From Candidatus Avimonas caecicola (GTDB lineage: Bacteria; Bacillota; Clostridia; Oscillospirales; Acutalibacteraceae): 64,000 nt of DNA. The DNA lies in the NCBI GenBank assembly GCA_904419875.1, contig CAJFTG010000003.1, positions 1 to 64,000 of the forward strand. The letters are read 5' to 3'. Both the position numbers and the translations under genes were made by a program. The notes below the pieces were generated by a model. The model made no database searches and had not been told where the DNA came from. It saw nothing but the letters and a program-made list of their open reading frames with translations. This document shows positions 48,402 through 56,524 of the stretch, piece after piece (the first letter of the stretch is position 1; the number at the start of each line of letters is the position of its first letter).

Positions 48402-48424
48402 TACAACATAATCGGGATTCTGTT
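48402..48424. repeat. inverted repeat B of the invertible segment
   Basis: Core ACATAATCGGGATTCTGT. 22 of 23 positions equal the reverse complement of repeat A. Confidence 0.9.
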
Positions 48425-48426
48425 GC

Positions 48427-49269
48427 TTATAAAATTAGGTGCATATTCTCCATGCGGCGGCGGTGCTCCGTGCCGGTGGAAATGATATAGATGCGGGTCG
48501 TATCGATGCTTGAGTGACCGAGAATGTCGGCAAGCTTGGCAATGTCCTTTTCGATGCCGTAAAACACCCGGGCGAACAGGTGGCGCAGGTTATGGGGAAA
48601 TACCTTCTCCGGGTTGACACCCGCTTCCTGACACAGGGATTTCATCTCTCGCCAGATATTTGTCCGATTGATGGGCTTGCCCGTGCGGGTCACGAAAATC
48701 ATTCCGCTTTCGATTCCTTGCTCCGCTGCATAGCGGAGCAATTTTTGCCTCAGCGCCTTCACAAGAAACACCGTCCGGGTCTTTGCTTTACAGCTTACCA
48801 CCGCCTCGCCGCACCGTGCTGCCTCAACGGTGATAAATTGCAGCTCACTGACCCGGATGCCGGTACCACAGATGGTCTGTAAAATCAGACAGAGCCGTTC
48901 ATTGTGCTTTCGCATCGCTGCCCGGCAGAGCCGTGTGTATTCCGCTTTCGTCAGTTCCTTTTCTTCGGGGCAGTAAACCTGCTGCTGCAATTTCAGCGTT
49001 TTTACCTTCAGGTCGTGCCAGCCGAGAAAGGTGAATAGACAGTTGATGCTGGCCAGCATGGAGTTTACGCTCCGCACGGCGTAGATTTCTTGCAGGTGCT
49101 TTTTGTATGCGATCACGGTTTCCTTTGTAATTTCTCCATCCGATGCGTATGCCGCAAAGGCACGGACATCCCGAACATATTTTTCGACTGTTGCGGCACT
49201 CCGTTCCTCTAAGACAAGATGTTCCGTAAATTCGGCGATCTCCGCCGCTGTGAGTAATCGTCCCTTCAT
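48427..49269 (-). CDS. tyrosine recombinase (XerC/D-like), candidate invertase
   Basis: A 280-residue recombinase with a SAM-like N-terminal core-binding domain (about 8-85) and a complete catalytic set: Arg139 (GTGIRVSEL), Lys161/163, HNLR (226-229), His252 (GHSS) and the nucleophile Tyr261 (TTRIY). Its 3' end abuts inverted repeat B, which points to it as the enzyme that flips the 48153-48424 segment rather than the integrase of the element, a job the serine recombinase can do. Same strand as the RM operon. Confidence 0.9.
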   Translation of the reverse strand: MKGRLLTAAEIAEFTEHLVLEERSAATVEKYVRDVRAFAAYASDGEITKETVIAYKKHLQEIYAVRSVNSMLASINCLFTFLGWHDLKVKTLKLQQQVYCPEEKELTKAEYTRLCRAAMRKHNERLCLILQTICGTGIRVSELQFITVEAARCGEAVVSCKAKTRTVFLVKALRQKLLRYAAEQGIESGMIFVTRTGKPINRTNIWREMKSLCQEAGVNPEKVFPHNLRHLFARVFYGIEKDIAKLADILGHSSIDTTRIYIISTGTEHRRRMENMHLIL

Positions 49270-49566
49270 CGTGGATTTACCTCCGAGTATTTTCTGATTA
49301 TTCTACCCGAAAAGTATGAAAACAAAATTGTCACCGTTTATTGTAAGAAAATCGGTGACAGGAATCGAATCTATGGATTTTCGTTCAGCCCCGGTGCGTT
49401 TCAGGTTTTCTGATCCGCACCGGGGCTTTTTCATTTTCTGAGCTTGTAGGGATTTTTATTGGACAGCAACTATGCTAAAATTATTTTTGAAAAGCAGGAA
49501 CAATCGACGCTTGCTTATGCCGTTAAAAATAGAGGGCGCTGGCCCTCTGGAAAGGAGACGATAAAA
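49270..49566. other. intergenic region with an upstream terminator and a hairpin at the ribosome site
   Basis: No gene. It holds the terminator at 49387-49431 and a small hairpin AGAGGGC/GCCCTCT (49531-49548) just before the AAAGGAG site of the sigma-like gene. Confidence 0.55.
49387..49431 (+). terminator. plus-strand terminator or attenuator
   Basis: AGCCCCGGTGCG (49387-49398) pairs with CGCACCGGGGCT (49416-49427), then T-run. No plus-strand gene precedes it within the element, so it may attenuate a transcript leading to the sigma-like gene or insulate it. Confidence 0.75.
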
Positions 49567-50466
49567 ATGCCAATTATGCTGACCAGAAAGGACGGCCCGC
49601 CTACGCCGTTCCGCAACGCAGAGTACATCCCGTTCTACTACTTCATCCCGAAAAGCATCCTGTCCCGCTGTGGGGCGGAGCTGAACGCCATCCCGAGGAA
49701 TCCGCAGGAGCTATTTCACAACCGGGCCGCCTGCGAATTCGTGGAGAGCGACCTGTTCCGGCTGCTCATCATAGACGCTACCGCCTTTATGGTTTGGCCG
49801 TATATGGGCTTCGGCGAGTATATGGAAATTTACTCCGGCTACGACCCGGCGTGGCGGTTTGCCCACTGCCCGGACTACTGGATTCAAGAGCTGACGGACG
49901 AAGGCATCTTGGCGTCCGCCGGCGAATTATTCAAAGGTTGCCACTCGGAATTGGGGTATGTACCGGAATGGCAGATCGACATCTATCTGCGCTACATTGT
50001 GCCCAATGTGATGAAAAAGCACCGGATGGACGAGATTATCCAAGTGGCGCGGGAGTACCCCTGCTTTGAAGACTTTGATTTTCGTAAAAGCAATCAGAAA
50101 ACGGACTTCATCCGCAAATGGTATCACACCCGCACCAAGCACCCGATAATCTCACTGGAGGAATTTCAGGAGGCATATGCCGACGCCCACGGCGGACAGG
50201 AATACGAGAAGCCTGACCCGTCGCAGAATGTGGCGGAAACAGTGGTAGCACAGGCACTGGTGGATCAGTTCAAGGCCACGCTCAGCGAAAAGGATATGCA
50301 GATCCTTGAACTGCGTATGAGCGGCGACACGCTGGAGGAGATTGCTGGAAAGCTGGGCTACAAAAATCACAGCGGCGTGCTCAAGCGCATCCGAAAGATC
50401 GGACAGGCCTATGAAGCCTATACCGGCGTGGACTACGGCTTTGAGAGCGGCAAAATCACCGGGTAA
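49567..50466 (+). CDS. sigma-70 region 4-like helix-turn-helix protein
   Basis: A 299-residue protein. Most of the sequence (about 1-225) is an uncharacterized domain with many aromatic residues. The C-terminus (about 240-290) is a sigma region 4-type HTH: LSEKDMQILELRMSGDTLEE then IAGKLGYKNHSGVLKRI. Such proteins are standard in Firmicutes integrative elements and probably regulate transfer genes. The start at 49567 is fixed by AAAGGAG ten bases upstream. A possible upstream frame extension has no ribosome site. Confidence 0.75.
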   Translation: MPIMLTRKDGPPTPFRNAEYIPFYYFIPKSILSRCGAELNAIPRNPQELFHNRAACEFVESDLFRLLIIDATAFMVWPYMGFGEYMEIYSGYDPAWRFAHCPDYWIQELTDEGILASAGELFKGCHSELGYVPEWQIDIYLRYIVPNVMKKHRMDEIIQVAREYPCFEDFDFRKSNQKTDFIRKWYHTRTKHPIISLEEFQEAYADAHGGQEYEKPDPSQNVAETVVAQALVDQFKATLSEKDMQILELRMSGDTLEEIAGKLGYKNHSGVLKRIRKIGQAYEAYTGVDYGFESGKITG

Positions 50467-50497
50467 CACCTATCGGAAATCGGTAGGTGTTATTTTT
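50464..50497 (+). terminator. terminator of the sigma-like gene
   Basis: TAACACCTATCG pairs with CGGTAGGTGTTA (one G:U), then TTTTT. It begins at the stop codon. Confidence 0.88.
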
Positions 50498-50520
50498 ATA
50501 CCCAAACGGAGGTGGAGATT

Positions 50521-50745
50521 ATGAAATGGAGAATATACCCGTCCCAGCGAGGGCGGGTCAACAAACTGGTGCGCCGGCGATGCTGCTGCTATGACCACGG
50601 CAACTGCATCCTACTGGATGACGGAGAGCCGCATCGCTGTGTGCAGATCATCAGCCGGAGCGGCATCTACTGCAACTATTTCCGCCGGGCGGTGTTGCCG
50701 TCCGATAGTGAGTTATACGCACAAATCAGAGATCAGAATAAATGA
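50521..50745 (+). CDS. cysteine-rich VLP domain protein
   Basis: A 74-residue protein with clustered cysteines (RRRCCCYDHGNCILL, then HRC and YCNYF) and the motif AVLP, the pattern of the Cys-rich VLP family found in Firmicutes mobile elements. Probably metal-binding; no role known. GGAGGTGG lies seven bases upstream. Confidence 0.8.
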   Translation: MKWRIYPSQRGRVNKLVRRRCCCYDHGNCILLDDGEPHRCVQIISRSGIYCNYFRRAVLPSDSELYAQIRDQNK

Positions 50746-50758
50746 GGAGGATGAGGAA

Positions 50759-51682
50759 ATGAAAACGATCCGCAACACAAAAATCATCGGCATCGACCAC
50801 GGGTACGGGAATATGAAAACGGCCAGCTGTTGTTTTCCCACCGGTATCACCGCCTATGACCACGAGCCACTGTTCACGGCGGATATGCTGGTCTACGGCG
50901 GCAGGTATTATCTCATCGGCGAGGGGCACAAGGAGTTTGCACCGGACAAGATCAAGGACGAGGATTACTATGTGCTGACCCTTGCGGCCATCGCCAAGGA
51001 GCTGAAAGCCGAAAATCTTACCGAGGCGCACATTGTCATCGCCGCCGGTCTGCCACTGACTTGGACAAGCGGGCAAAAGGCAGATTTTAGAGCGTATCTG
51101 ATGAAACACACCGAGGTGGAGTTCACCTACAAAAAGGCGGACTACCACCTCTATATCGACGATGTGCGTATCTATCCGCAGGGGTACGCCGCTATTGCGA
51201 GCTTTGCCACCACGCTGAAGGGTGTCAACCTGATTGCCGACATCGGCAACGGCACAATGAACACCCTGTATATGATCAACGGCAAGCCGCAGCAGGGCAA
51301 GATGTTCACCGAGAAATTCGGGACCTACCAGTGTACCCTCGCTGTCCGTGAGGCGTTTATGCAGAAAACGCAGCGGGAGATCAACGATGCCATCATTGAC
51401 GAAGTGCTGATCACCGGCACGGCAAATATTGCGCCTGCCGACCTGAAAATCATCAAGGGCGTCGCCGCCGAGTATGTGCGGGACATCTTCCGCAGGCTCC
51501 GTGAGCACGGCTATGATGAGAACACGATGACCTTGTATGTGACCGGTGGCGGCGGGTGTCTCATTAAAAATTTCAGCAAGGTAAACGCAGACCGTGTAAA
51601 ATTCGTTGAGGACATCTGCGCCGCCGCAAAGGGATATGAGTATCTGGCCGAGGCGCAGATGAAAGCTGAGGCGAAGAAATGA
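50759..51682 (+). CDS. parM: ParM/StbA-like actin-type plasmid segregation protein
   Basis: A 307-residue actin-fold ATPase. The phosphate-1 loop GIDHGYGNMKT (about 10-20), phosphate-2 segment LIADIGNGTMNT (about 160-171) and VTGGGG (about 260-265) are clear. In plasmids such proteins form filaments that push DNA copies apart. It is followed by a small coupled gene (4-base overlap) in the usual ParR position. Confidence 0.88.
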   Translation: MKTIRNTKIIGIDHGYGNMKTASCCFPTGITAYDHEPLFTADMLVYGGRYYLIGEGHKEFAPDKIKDEDYYVLTLAAIAKELKAENLTEAHIVIAAGLPLTWTSGQKADFRAYLMKHTEVEFTYKKADYHLYIDDVRIYPQGYAAIASFATTLKGVNLIADIGNGTMNTLYMINGKPQQGKMFTEKFGTYQCTLAVREAFMQKTQREINDAIIDEVLITGTANIAPADLKIIKGVAAEYVRDIFRRLREHGYDENTMTLYVTGGGGCLIKNFSKVNADRVKFVEDICAAAKGYEYLAEAQMKAEAKK

Positions 51683-51993
51683 GCAAGTATCGGATCAATG
51701 TGCGGTTTGATTTGGACAATCCAAAAGAGGCGAAAGCCGCACAGTATTTACAGTCGCTGGATAAATCCCGCAACGCTTTTATGGTAACGGCGGTCCTAAA
51801 TGAAATGCAGCGACAGTCATCCGTAAACGGTTTTTTGCTGGAGGACATTCGGCAGGTCATACGGGAGGAATTGCAGGAGGTGTCATTTGCTGCGGCACCT
51901 CCTGTCTTTGAGCAGGTACAACCGGAGTTGACCGAGGAACAACAAGCCGAAAACGAAAAGAGTGTGCTGGATGACCTTGAAATGTTCGGCTGA
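51679..51993 (+). CDS. ParR-like partner of ParM
   Basis: A 104-residue protein. The N-terminal RINVRFDLDNPKEAKAAQYL is a ribbon-helix-helix-like start, the middle is helical and the C-terminus acidic (ELTEEQQAENEKSVLDDLEMFG), as in ParR/StbB, whose acidic tail contacts ParM. It overlaps parM by 4 bases. Confidence 0.72.
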   Translation: MSKYRINVRFDLDNPKEAKAAQYLQSLDKSRNAFMVTAVLNEMQRQSSVNGFLLEDIRQVIREELQEVSFAAAPPVFEQVQPELTEEQQAENEKSVLDDLEMFG

Positions 51994-52244
51994 GCCAAAA
52001 CGCCGATATGTGGCTCAAATCGCAGCGTTCTCAGCAGAAGCAGAGCCAATTTGGCGCAGAAACAAGATATCGGGGCAAGGATGCGGTTTTCAGTATCCGT
52101 CAGCCGCTTTTCTTTATGCCCTGCGGGGTGCGTCTCACGATATAACAAGCAGGGACTTTGTGTGCCACAAAAGTCCCAATCACAGCCGAAATCGGCTGCC
52201 TCTTTGGGGGCGCAGCCCCCAATCCCCCGAAAGGAGAGATGTGT
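51994..52244. promoter_or_regulatory. candidate oriT region
   Basis: Between parR and mobC, the usual place for a transfer origin. CCCTGC (52119-52124) pairs with GCAGGG (52149-52154), and GGGACTTTGTG (52152-52162) pairs imperfectly with CACAAAAGTCCC (52166-52177). The sequence between, around ACGATATAACAAGCAGGG, is a plausible nick region. Two more small hairpins (GCCGAAATCGGC and GGGGGCGCAGCCCCC) precede the mobC ribosome site. Confidence 0.5.
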
Positions 52245-52520
52245 ATGGAAAAAGATATGCGTATCGCCGTCCGCGTGACGGCAATGGAGAAGGAAAAAAT
52301 CCAAGCCAAAGCCCGAAAATGCGGGCTGAGTACAACCGAATATGTGAAGCAAAGAGCGTTGGGGTACGAGCCGAGAGCGGTTCCGCCTGACGCTCTTTTT
52401 ACTTGCCTTGAAAGGCTGGGCGAGCTTGCGGATAAAGCCAGTTCACCGGAGCTGGACGAGGAAATTGGTGTGATGCTGAAGCAGATCACGGCAGAATTCC
52501 TGCTGCCGGGAAAGGGGTGA
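52245..52520 (+). CDS. mobC: MobC-like relaxosome accessory protein
   Basis: A 91-residue ribbon-helix-helix protein (MRIAVRVTAMEKEKIQAKA then CGLSTTEYVKQRALG) that would bind oriT and help the relaxase. AAAGGAG lies eight bases before ATG 52245. It ends six bases before the relaxase gene. Confidence 0.85.
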   Translation: MEKDMRIAVRVTAMEKEKIQAKARKCGLSTTEYVKQRALGYEPRAVPPDALFTCLERLGELADKASSPELDEEIGVMLKQITAEFLLPGKG

Positions 52521-52526
52521 TGCGGT

Positions 52527-53894
52527 ATGGCCGTAACAGGCTTTTGGCCTGTGTTCAAAAATCTGAAAGCCACGCTGGACTACGCCGACAATCCCGACAA
52601 GACCACCGCCCCGGAATATCTGGACGAGGATCTGTACGCCGCTCTGCGTTATGCAGAGAACGACGATAAAACCGACCGTAAGATGTTTGTGGGCGGTATC
52701 AACTGCTCGGTGCAGAACGCCTACGCCGAGATGATCGCCGTCCAGCGGCGGTTCGGTCTGCGTGGAAAGGTCGTCGGCTACCACGGCATTCAGAGCTTTC
52801 GTGAGGGCGAGGTAACGCCGGAGCAGGCGTTCGCCATTGGCAAGGAAACTGCACGGCGGATGTGGGGCGACCGGTATCAGGTGCTCGTTACCGTTCACCT
52901 GAACACCAACAATGTGCATTGCCACTTTGTTGTAAATCCTGTGTCCTTCAAGGACGGTGCAAAGTTCAAAAACAAAATCGGCGACCACAAGGAGCTGCGT
53001 AAAATCTCCGATGAGATCTGCCGAGAACACGAGCTGTCTGTGCTGGAAAACAGCGATTTCTACTCCAAGGGCAAGAAAAAGGAATATTGGGTTCACAAGG
53101 CCGGCAAGAAAACCCACCGGGACTATCTGCGGGAGGATGTGGAATACTGCCTGTCCTTTGCGACCAGCCCAAGAGAGTTTGAAAGTCAGCTTTATGCGCT
53201 TGGATACGCCCTTGACCCTGTGCGCTTTTCGGTCAAGGCAAAGCATTGGGAGCGTGCCGTGCGGCTGAATAGTATGGGCTTCTCAAAGGAGCGTGTCAAC
53301 GAGCAGCTACATCAGAACGCCGAAAATCGGTATCGGCTATTCACCTTGGAATACCGACCGCCGTACAAGCCGAAGAAATTCCCACTGGAGGACGAGCTGC
53401 GAAAGCTGGGGTTCTCCATTGAACACAGCTATGACACCGCCGCCGTTTTGGTGGATACGGTGTTTTATCTTGTCATAACGGCGATCCAAATCGTAGCCGA
53501 GCTTGCCGATGTAATGCTGCTGTCGCCAGATTTGCGGGCGGCTGAAAAGGATTTGAAGGAGCTGGTTGCCGACTATCACTTCTTACAGGAGCACGGTATC
53601 CATACGACGGCTGACCTGCAAGCAAATATTGAGCAATCCAAAGCAGGACTTTCCGCCTTGGAGCGTGAGCGCAGCGACATCAGCAACCGCATACGACGCC
53701 CAAAATCGCCTGAAGAACAAATACAAAACAAAGAGCGCCGCAAAGCGGTATCCAAGCAGATGAAACCCATAAGGGAGCATCTGCGCCGTGCGGAGCGGAT
53801 TTTAGAGAACTCCCCGCACCTGTATGAACTGTTAAAACAAGAGCACGAGCTGGAGAAAAAAGCCCGTGCAAGATACAAAGAAAGAGGTAGATGA
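52527..53894 (+). CDS. mobA: MOB_P-type relaxase (MobA/VirD2-like)
   Basis: A 455-residue DNA-nicking relaxase. Probable nucleophile Tyr near residue 19 (KATLDYADNP), motif GYHGIQSF (about 88-95) and the HUH-type metal site HLNTNNVHCHF (His124, His131, His133) are present. The C-terminal part (about 330-455) is a long Lys/Arg/Glu-rich coiled coil. No primase or VirB4-like gene is near, so transfer would use a helper element. Confidence 0.88.
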   Translation: MAVTGFWPVFKNLKATLDYADNPDKTTAPEYLDEDLYAALRYAENDDKTDRKMFVGGINCSVQNAYAEMIAVQRRFGLRGKVVGYHGIQSFREGEVTPEQAFAIGKETARRMWGDRYQVLVTVHLNTNNVHCHFVVNPVSFKDGAKFKNKIGDHKELRKISDEICREHELSVLENSDFYSKGKKKEYWVHKAGKKTHRDYLREDVEYCLSFATSPREFESQLYALGYALDPVRFSVKAKHWERAVRLNSMGFSKERVNEQLHQNAENRYRLFTLEYRPPYKPKKFPLEDELRKLGFSIEHSYDTAAVLVDTVFYLVITAIQIVAELADVMLLSPDLRAAEKDLKELVADYHFLQEHGIHTTADLQANIEQSKAGLSALERERSDISNRIRRPKSPEEQIQNKERRKAVSKQMKPIREHLRRAERILENSPHLYELLKQEHELEKKARARYKERGR

Positions 53895-53895
53895 A

Positions 53896-54750
53896 ATGAA
53901 GAATACGATGAAAAAGCCGGTGGCAATTCCGGTAGAAAAATTGCGTCCCTTTGCCGGACACCCGTTCAAGGTCAAGGACGATGACGAGATGAACACGCTG
54001 ATCGAAAGCATACAGACGCAAGGCGTTCTCTCACCGCTGATCGTCCGACCGATTGAAAATACAGAGGAATATGAAGTCGTAAGCGGCCACCGCCGCTTAC
54101 ACGCCGCACAAAAGGCAGGGATTACCGAGGTCCCTGCCTTAATTTATGCCCTTGACCGGGATGCTGCCGCCATTGCGGTGGTGGACAGCAACCTGCACCG
54201 GGAGCATATTTTACCCTCTGAAAAGGCGTTTGCGTATAAGTTGAAAGCTGATGCCCTGAAGCATCAGGGACAAAGAACAGACATAACTTCGGAGCAAATT
54301 GCACCGAAGTTGTCCACGGAAGTAATCGGAGAGCAAGAAGGAATCAGCAAGGATACCGTTAAGCGCTATATCCGCCTGACCTATCTCATTCCTGAGTTCC
54401 TTGAAAAGATGGATAAAGGCGAAATCGCCCTGTCCGTAGGTGCGGAGCTTTCGTTTCTTGACGAATTCAGCCAGCGGGAGGTGCTGGAGCAGTGCGCTAT
54501 CAACGACTGCACCCCGTCCTATTCACAGGCATGGCGGATGCACAAGGCTGACCGGGAAGGGACGCTGACCACGGCGGTCATTCAAACCGTTATGTCGGAG
54601 GAAAAAGCTAACCAGAAGGCTCGCCTTAAAATCCCAATGGAGCGCATCCGAAAGTATTTCCCGCAAAGCTATACCGCCGCCCAGATCGAGGATGCCGTGG
54701 TGAAGCTCTGCGAGCGGGACTACCGCCGACGAACCGACCGGGAGCGATAA
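53896..54750 (+). CDS. parB: ParB/Spo0J-like partition protein
   Basis: A 284-residue protein with the ParB N-terminal CTPase fold: PVEKLRPFAGHPF (start), SGHRRLHAA (GxxRxxA box, about 62-70) and the NLHRE motif. A KorB-like HTH (about 150-200, ISKDTVKRYIRLTYL) follows. No ParA is nearby. Its role may be regulation or maintenance of the element. The start overlaps the end of the relaxase gene region by two bases of spacing. Confidence 0.88.
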   Translation: MKNTMKKPVAIPVEKLRPFAGHPFKVKDDDEMNTLIESIQTQGVLSPLIVRPIENTEEYEVVSGHRRLHAAQKAGITEVPALIYALDRDAAAIAVVDSNLHREHILPSEKAFAYKLKADALKHQGQRTDITSEQIAPKLSTEVIGEQEGISKDTVKRYIRLTYLIPEFLEKMDKGEIALSVGAELSFLDEFSQREVLEQCAINDCTPSYSQAWRMHKADREGTLTTAVIQTVMSEEKANQKARLKIPMERIRKYFPQSYTAAQIEDAVVKLCERDYRRRTDRER

Positions 54751-54763
54751 GGAGGTGTGGCCT

Positions 54764-54952
54764 ATGGGAGAATATCGCAAGATCGACTACACGCAGGTCG
54801 CACTGCCGGAGGAACTGCTTACCTCCTTTGCCAAGGCCATGCTCCCGGAGCTGCGTAAGTTTTACGCCAGCGACGAGGGCAGGGCCTATTTTGCAAAGTG
54901 GCTTCTGAAGCACCCGGAATATGCGGCACATTCGACACCGGAGAGCGGATGA
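54764..54952 (+). CDS. small conserved protein upstream of the recombinase
   Basis: A 62-residue protein (YRKIDYTQVALPEELLTSFA...YFAKWLLKHPEYA). AAGGAGG precedes the ATG. Position next to the serine recombinase suggests a role in element maintenance or excision control, but the family is not recognized. Confidence 0.65.
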   Translation: MGEYRKIDYTQVALPEELLTSFAKAMLPELRKFYASDEGRAYFAKWLLKHPEYAAHSTPESG

Positions 54953-54983
54953 CTATAATAAAAATCGGAGAGGAGGATTCTGT

Positions 54984-56495
54984 ATGAATGTAGTCATTTA
55001 CGCCCGCTTTTCCAGCCACAGCCAGACGGAGCAGTCCATTGAGGGACAACTCAAGGTGTGCTATGAATATGCGGAGTCGAATCATTATACCGTTGTCGGA
55101 GAATATATTGACCGGGCCATCAGCGGCACCACGGACAACCGTGCCGAATTTCAGCGGATGATCTCCGACAGCGACAAGCACACCTTTGAGGGCGTTTTGG
55201 TATATCAGCTGGACCGTTTTGCCCGCAACCGCTATGACAGTGCTATCAACAAGGCGAAGCTGAAAAAGAACGGTGTCCGGGTGCTGTCCGCCAAAGAGAA
55301 TATTGCGGATGACGCTTCCGGTATCTTGGTGGAGGGCGTTCTGGAAAGTATGGCGGAATACTACTCCGTGGAGCTTTCTCAGAAGATCCATCGGGGTATG
55401 GCCATCAATGCCGAAAAGTGCCTGTCTAATGGCAGCAACCCCGGCCTGGGCTTCAAGGTCGATGCCGAGCGGCGGTTCTATGTGAATGAGGAGGAAGCCG
55501 CCATTGTCCGTGAGATTTATGAGCGCTACGCCAGCGGCGAGACGAAAGCGGAGATCATCCGGGATCTGAAACGGCGCAGGGTCAAGACCTCCCTCGGCAA
55601 GGAATTTAGTCCCAACAGTCTCAGTCACCTGCTCAGCAACAAGCGTTATATCGGCGTCTATCTTTACAAAGGAAAGGAAACACCCGGCGGGATGCCTCGC
55701 ATTCTGGATGATGACTTATTTTACCGGGTGCAATCGATGATGAACAAAAACAAAAATGCGCCGGCTCGAACTCACGGCGAGGGCGAATATCTGCTGACCA
55801 CAAAGCTATTCTGCGGACACTGCAAGGAAATGATGGTGGGCTACGGCGGCACCAGCAAGACCGGCAGGCAGTATCACTACTATATGTGCAAAAATGCCCG
55901 CAGGAAAAAGTGTGCCAAGAAGATCGTCAGCAAGTCCTACATCGAGGACCGTGTGGTCAACGAGTGTTTGAAAATGCTGACCGAAGAGAAAATCCGCTTC
56001 ATTGCCAAGAAAGTGGCTGAGGAGTGCGCTAAAAGCCCGGATAACCTGACTGCCAAGGCGCTGAAAAAGGCGATCCGAGAGGCGGACACGGCCATTGAGA
56101 ATCTCTGGAAGGCCATTGAGCAGGGGCAGGCCGTGGAAATGCTGACGGAACGGCTCAACAAGCGCATGGCGGAAAAGGCGGAGCTGGAGGCGCAGCTCGC
56201 TATTGAGGAAAATAAGAAGATCACGCTGACGGAGGCACAGATTTTGGCGTTTCTGGACTATGTATGCGAGATGCCCGCCGACGATGTGAATAAGCGCCGA
56301 GCCATCATCAACATATTTGTTCATTCCGTCTACCTGTATGACGATCACTTTACCCTCATCATCAACGCCAGCAAGAAGCCGTTGAGCATTGACAATATCC
56401 CGCTGGATGATATAGAAACGGCATTTAAAGGCGAAACCGGAGCTTCAGAGAGGTGTTCATCCTTGAGCACCCCTGCTCCACCAGACCAGCAGTAA
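54984..56495 (+). CDS. large serine recombinase (TnpX/TndX-type)
   Basis: A 503-residue recombinase: resolvase catalytic domain with nucleophile Ser10 (IYARFS), a recombinase domain (about 165-265), a zinc ribbon (CGHCKE near 277 with paired Cys at CKNARRKKC) and a coiled coil (about 365-430). It is the likely integrase/excisionase of the element, as TnpX in Tn4451 or TndX in Tn5397. The start at 54984 follows AGGAGG by nine bases. Gene is intact and ends at a perfect palindrome. Confidence 0.92.
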   Translation: MNVVIYARFSSHSQTEQSIEGQLKVCYEYAESNHYTVVGEYIDRAISGTTDNRAEFQRMISDSDKHTFEGVLVYQLDRFARNRYDSAINKAKLKKNGVRVLSAKENIADDASGILVEGVLESMAEYYSVELSQKIHRGMAINAEKCLSNGSNPGLGFKVDAERRFYVNEEEAAIVREIYERYASGETKAEIIRDLKRRRVKTSLGKEFSPNSLSHLLSNKRYIGVYLYKGKETPGGMPRILDDDLFYRVQSMMNKNKNAPARTHGEGEYLLTTKLFCGHCKEMMVGYGGTSKTGRQYHYYMCKNARRKKCAKKIVSKSYIEDRVVNECLKMLTEEKIRFIAKKVAEECAKSPDNLTAKALKKAIREADTAIENLWKAIEQGQAVEMLTERLNKRMAEKAELEAQLAIEENKKITLTEAQILAFLDYVCEMPADDVNKRRAIINIFVHSVYLYDDHFTLIINASKKPLSIDNIPLDDIETAFKGETGASERCSSLSTPAPPDQQ

Positions 56496-56524
56496 CGAGG
56501 GGAGTTCGTACGAACTCCCCTCGT
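56495..56524. terminator. perfect palindrome/terminator after the serine recombinase
   Basis: ACGAGGGGAGTTCGT followed by its exact reverse complement, then TTT on the plus strand. It probably ends recombinase transcription and lies near the right end of the element. Confidence 0.85.

Larger units (their letters stand above)
48153..48424. mobile_element. invertible promoter segment (phase-variable switch)
   Basis: Bounded by 23-bp inverted repeats differing at one position (48153-48175 and 48402-48424). The segment contains the operon promoter, facing the methyltransferase genes, and two plus-strand terminators. The tyrosine recombinase stop codon is three bases beyond repeat B. The arrangement equals known invertible promoters next to their own recombinase. 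Present orientation: predicted ON. Confidence 0.8.
42410..56524. mobile_element. integrative mobilizable element (TnpV/MobA/large serine recombinase type)
   Basis: Gene set: small ORF, TnpV, restriction-modification-like operon with an invertible promoter, tyrosine recombinase, sigma-like protein, Cys-rich VLP, ParM/ParR-like pair, oriT candidate, MobC, relaxase, ParB and large serine recombinase. There are no type IV secretion genes, so it can be mobilized but not self-transferred. The exact ends are not proven. The right end is likely just past the palindrome at 56495-56524, the left between 40035 and 42410. Large serine recombinases of this type leave very short target repeats, which cannot be recognized by eye. 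Confidence 0.75.

Noticed and set aside
48427-49269. Tyrosine recombinase as the integrase of the element
   Set aside because: It lies in the middle of the element next to the inverted repeats, while a complete large serine recombinase sits at the end. A DNA-invertase role fits better, although not proven.
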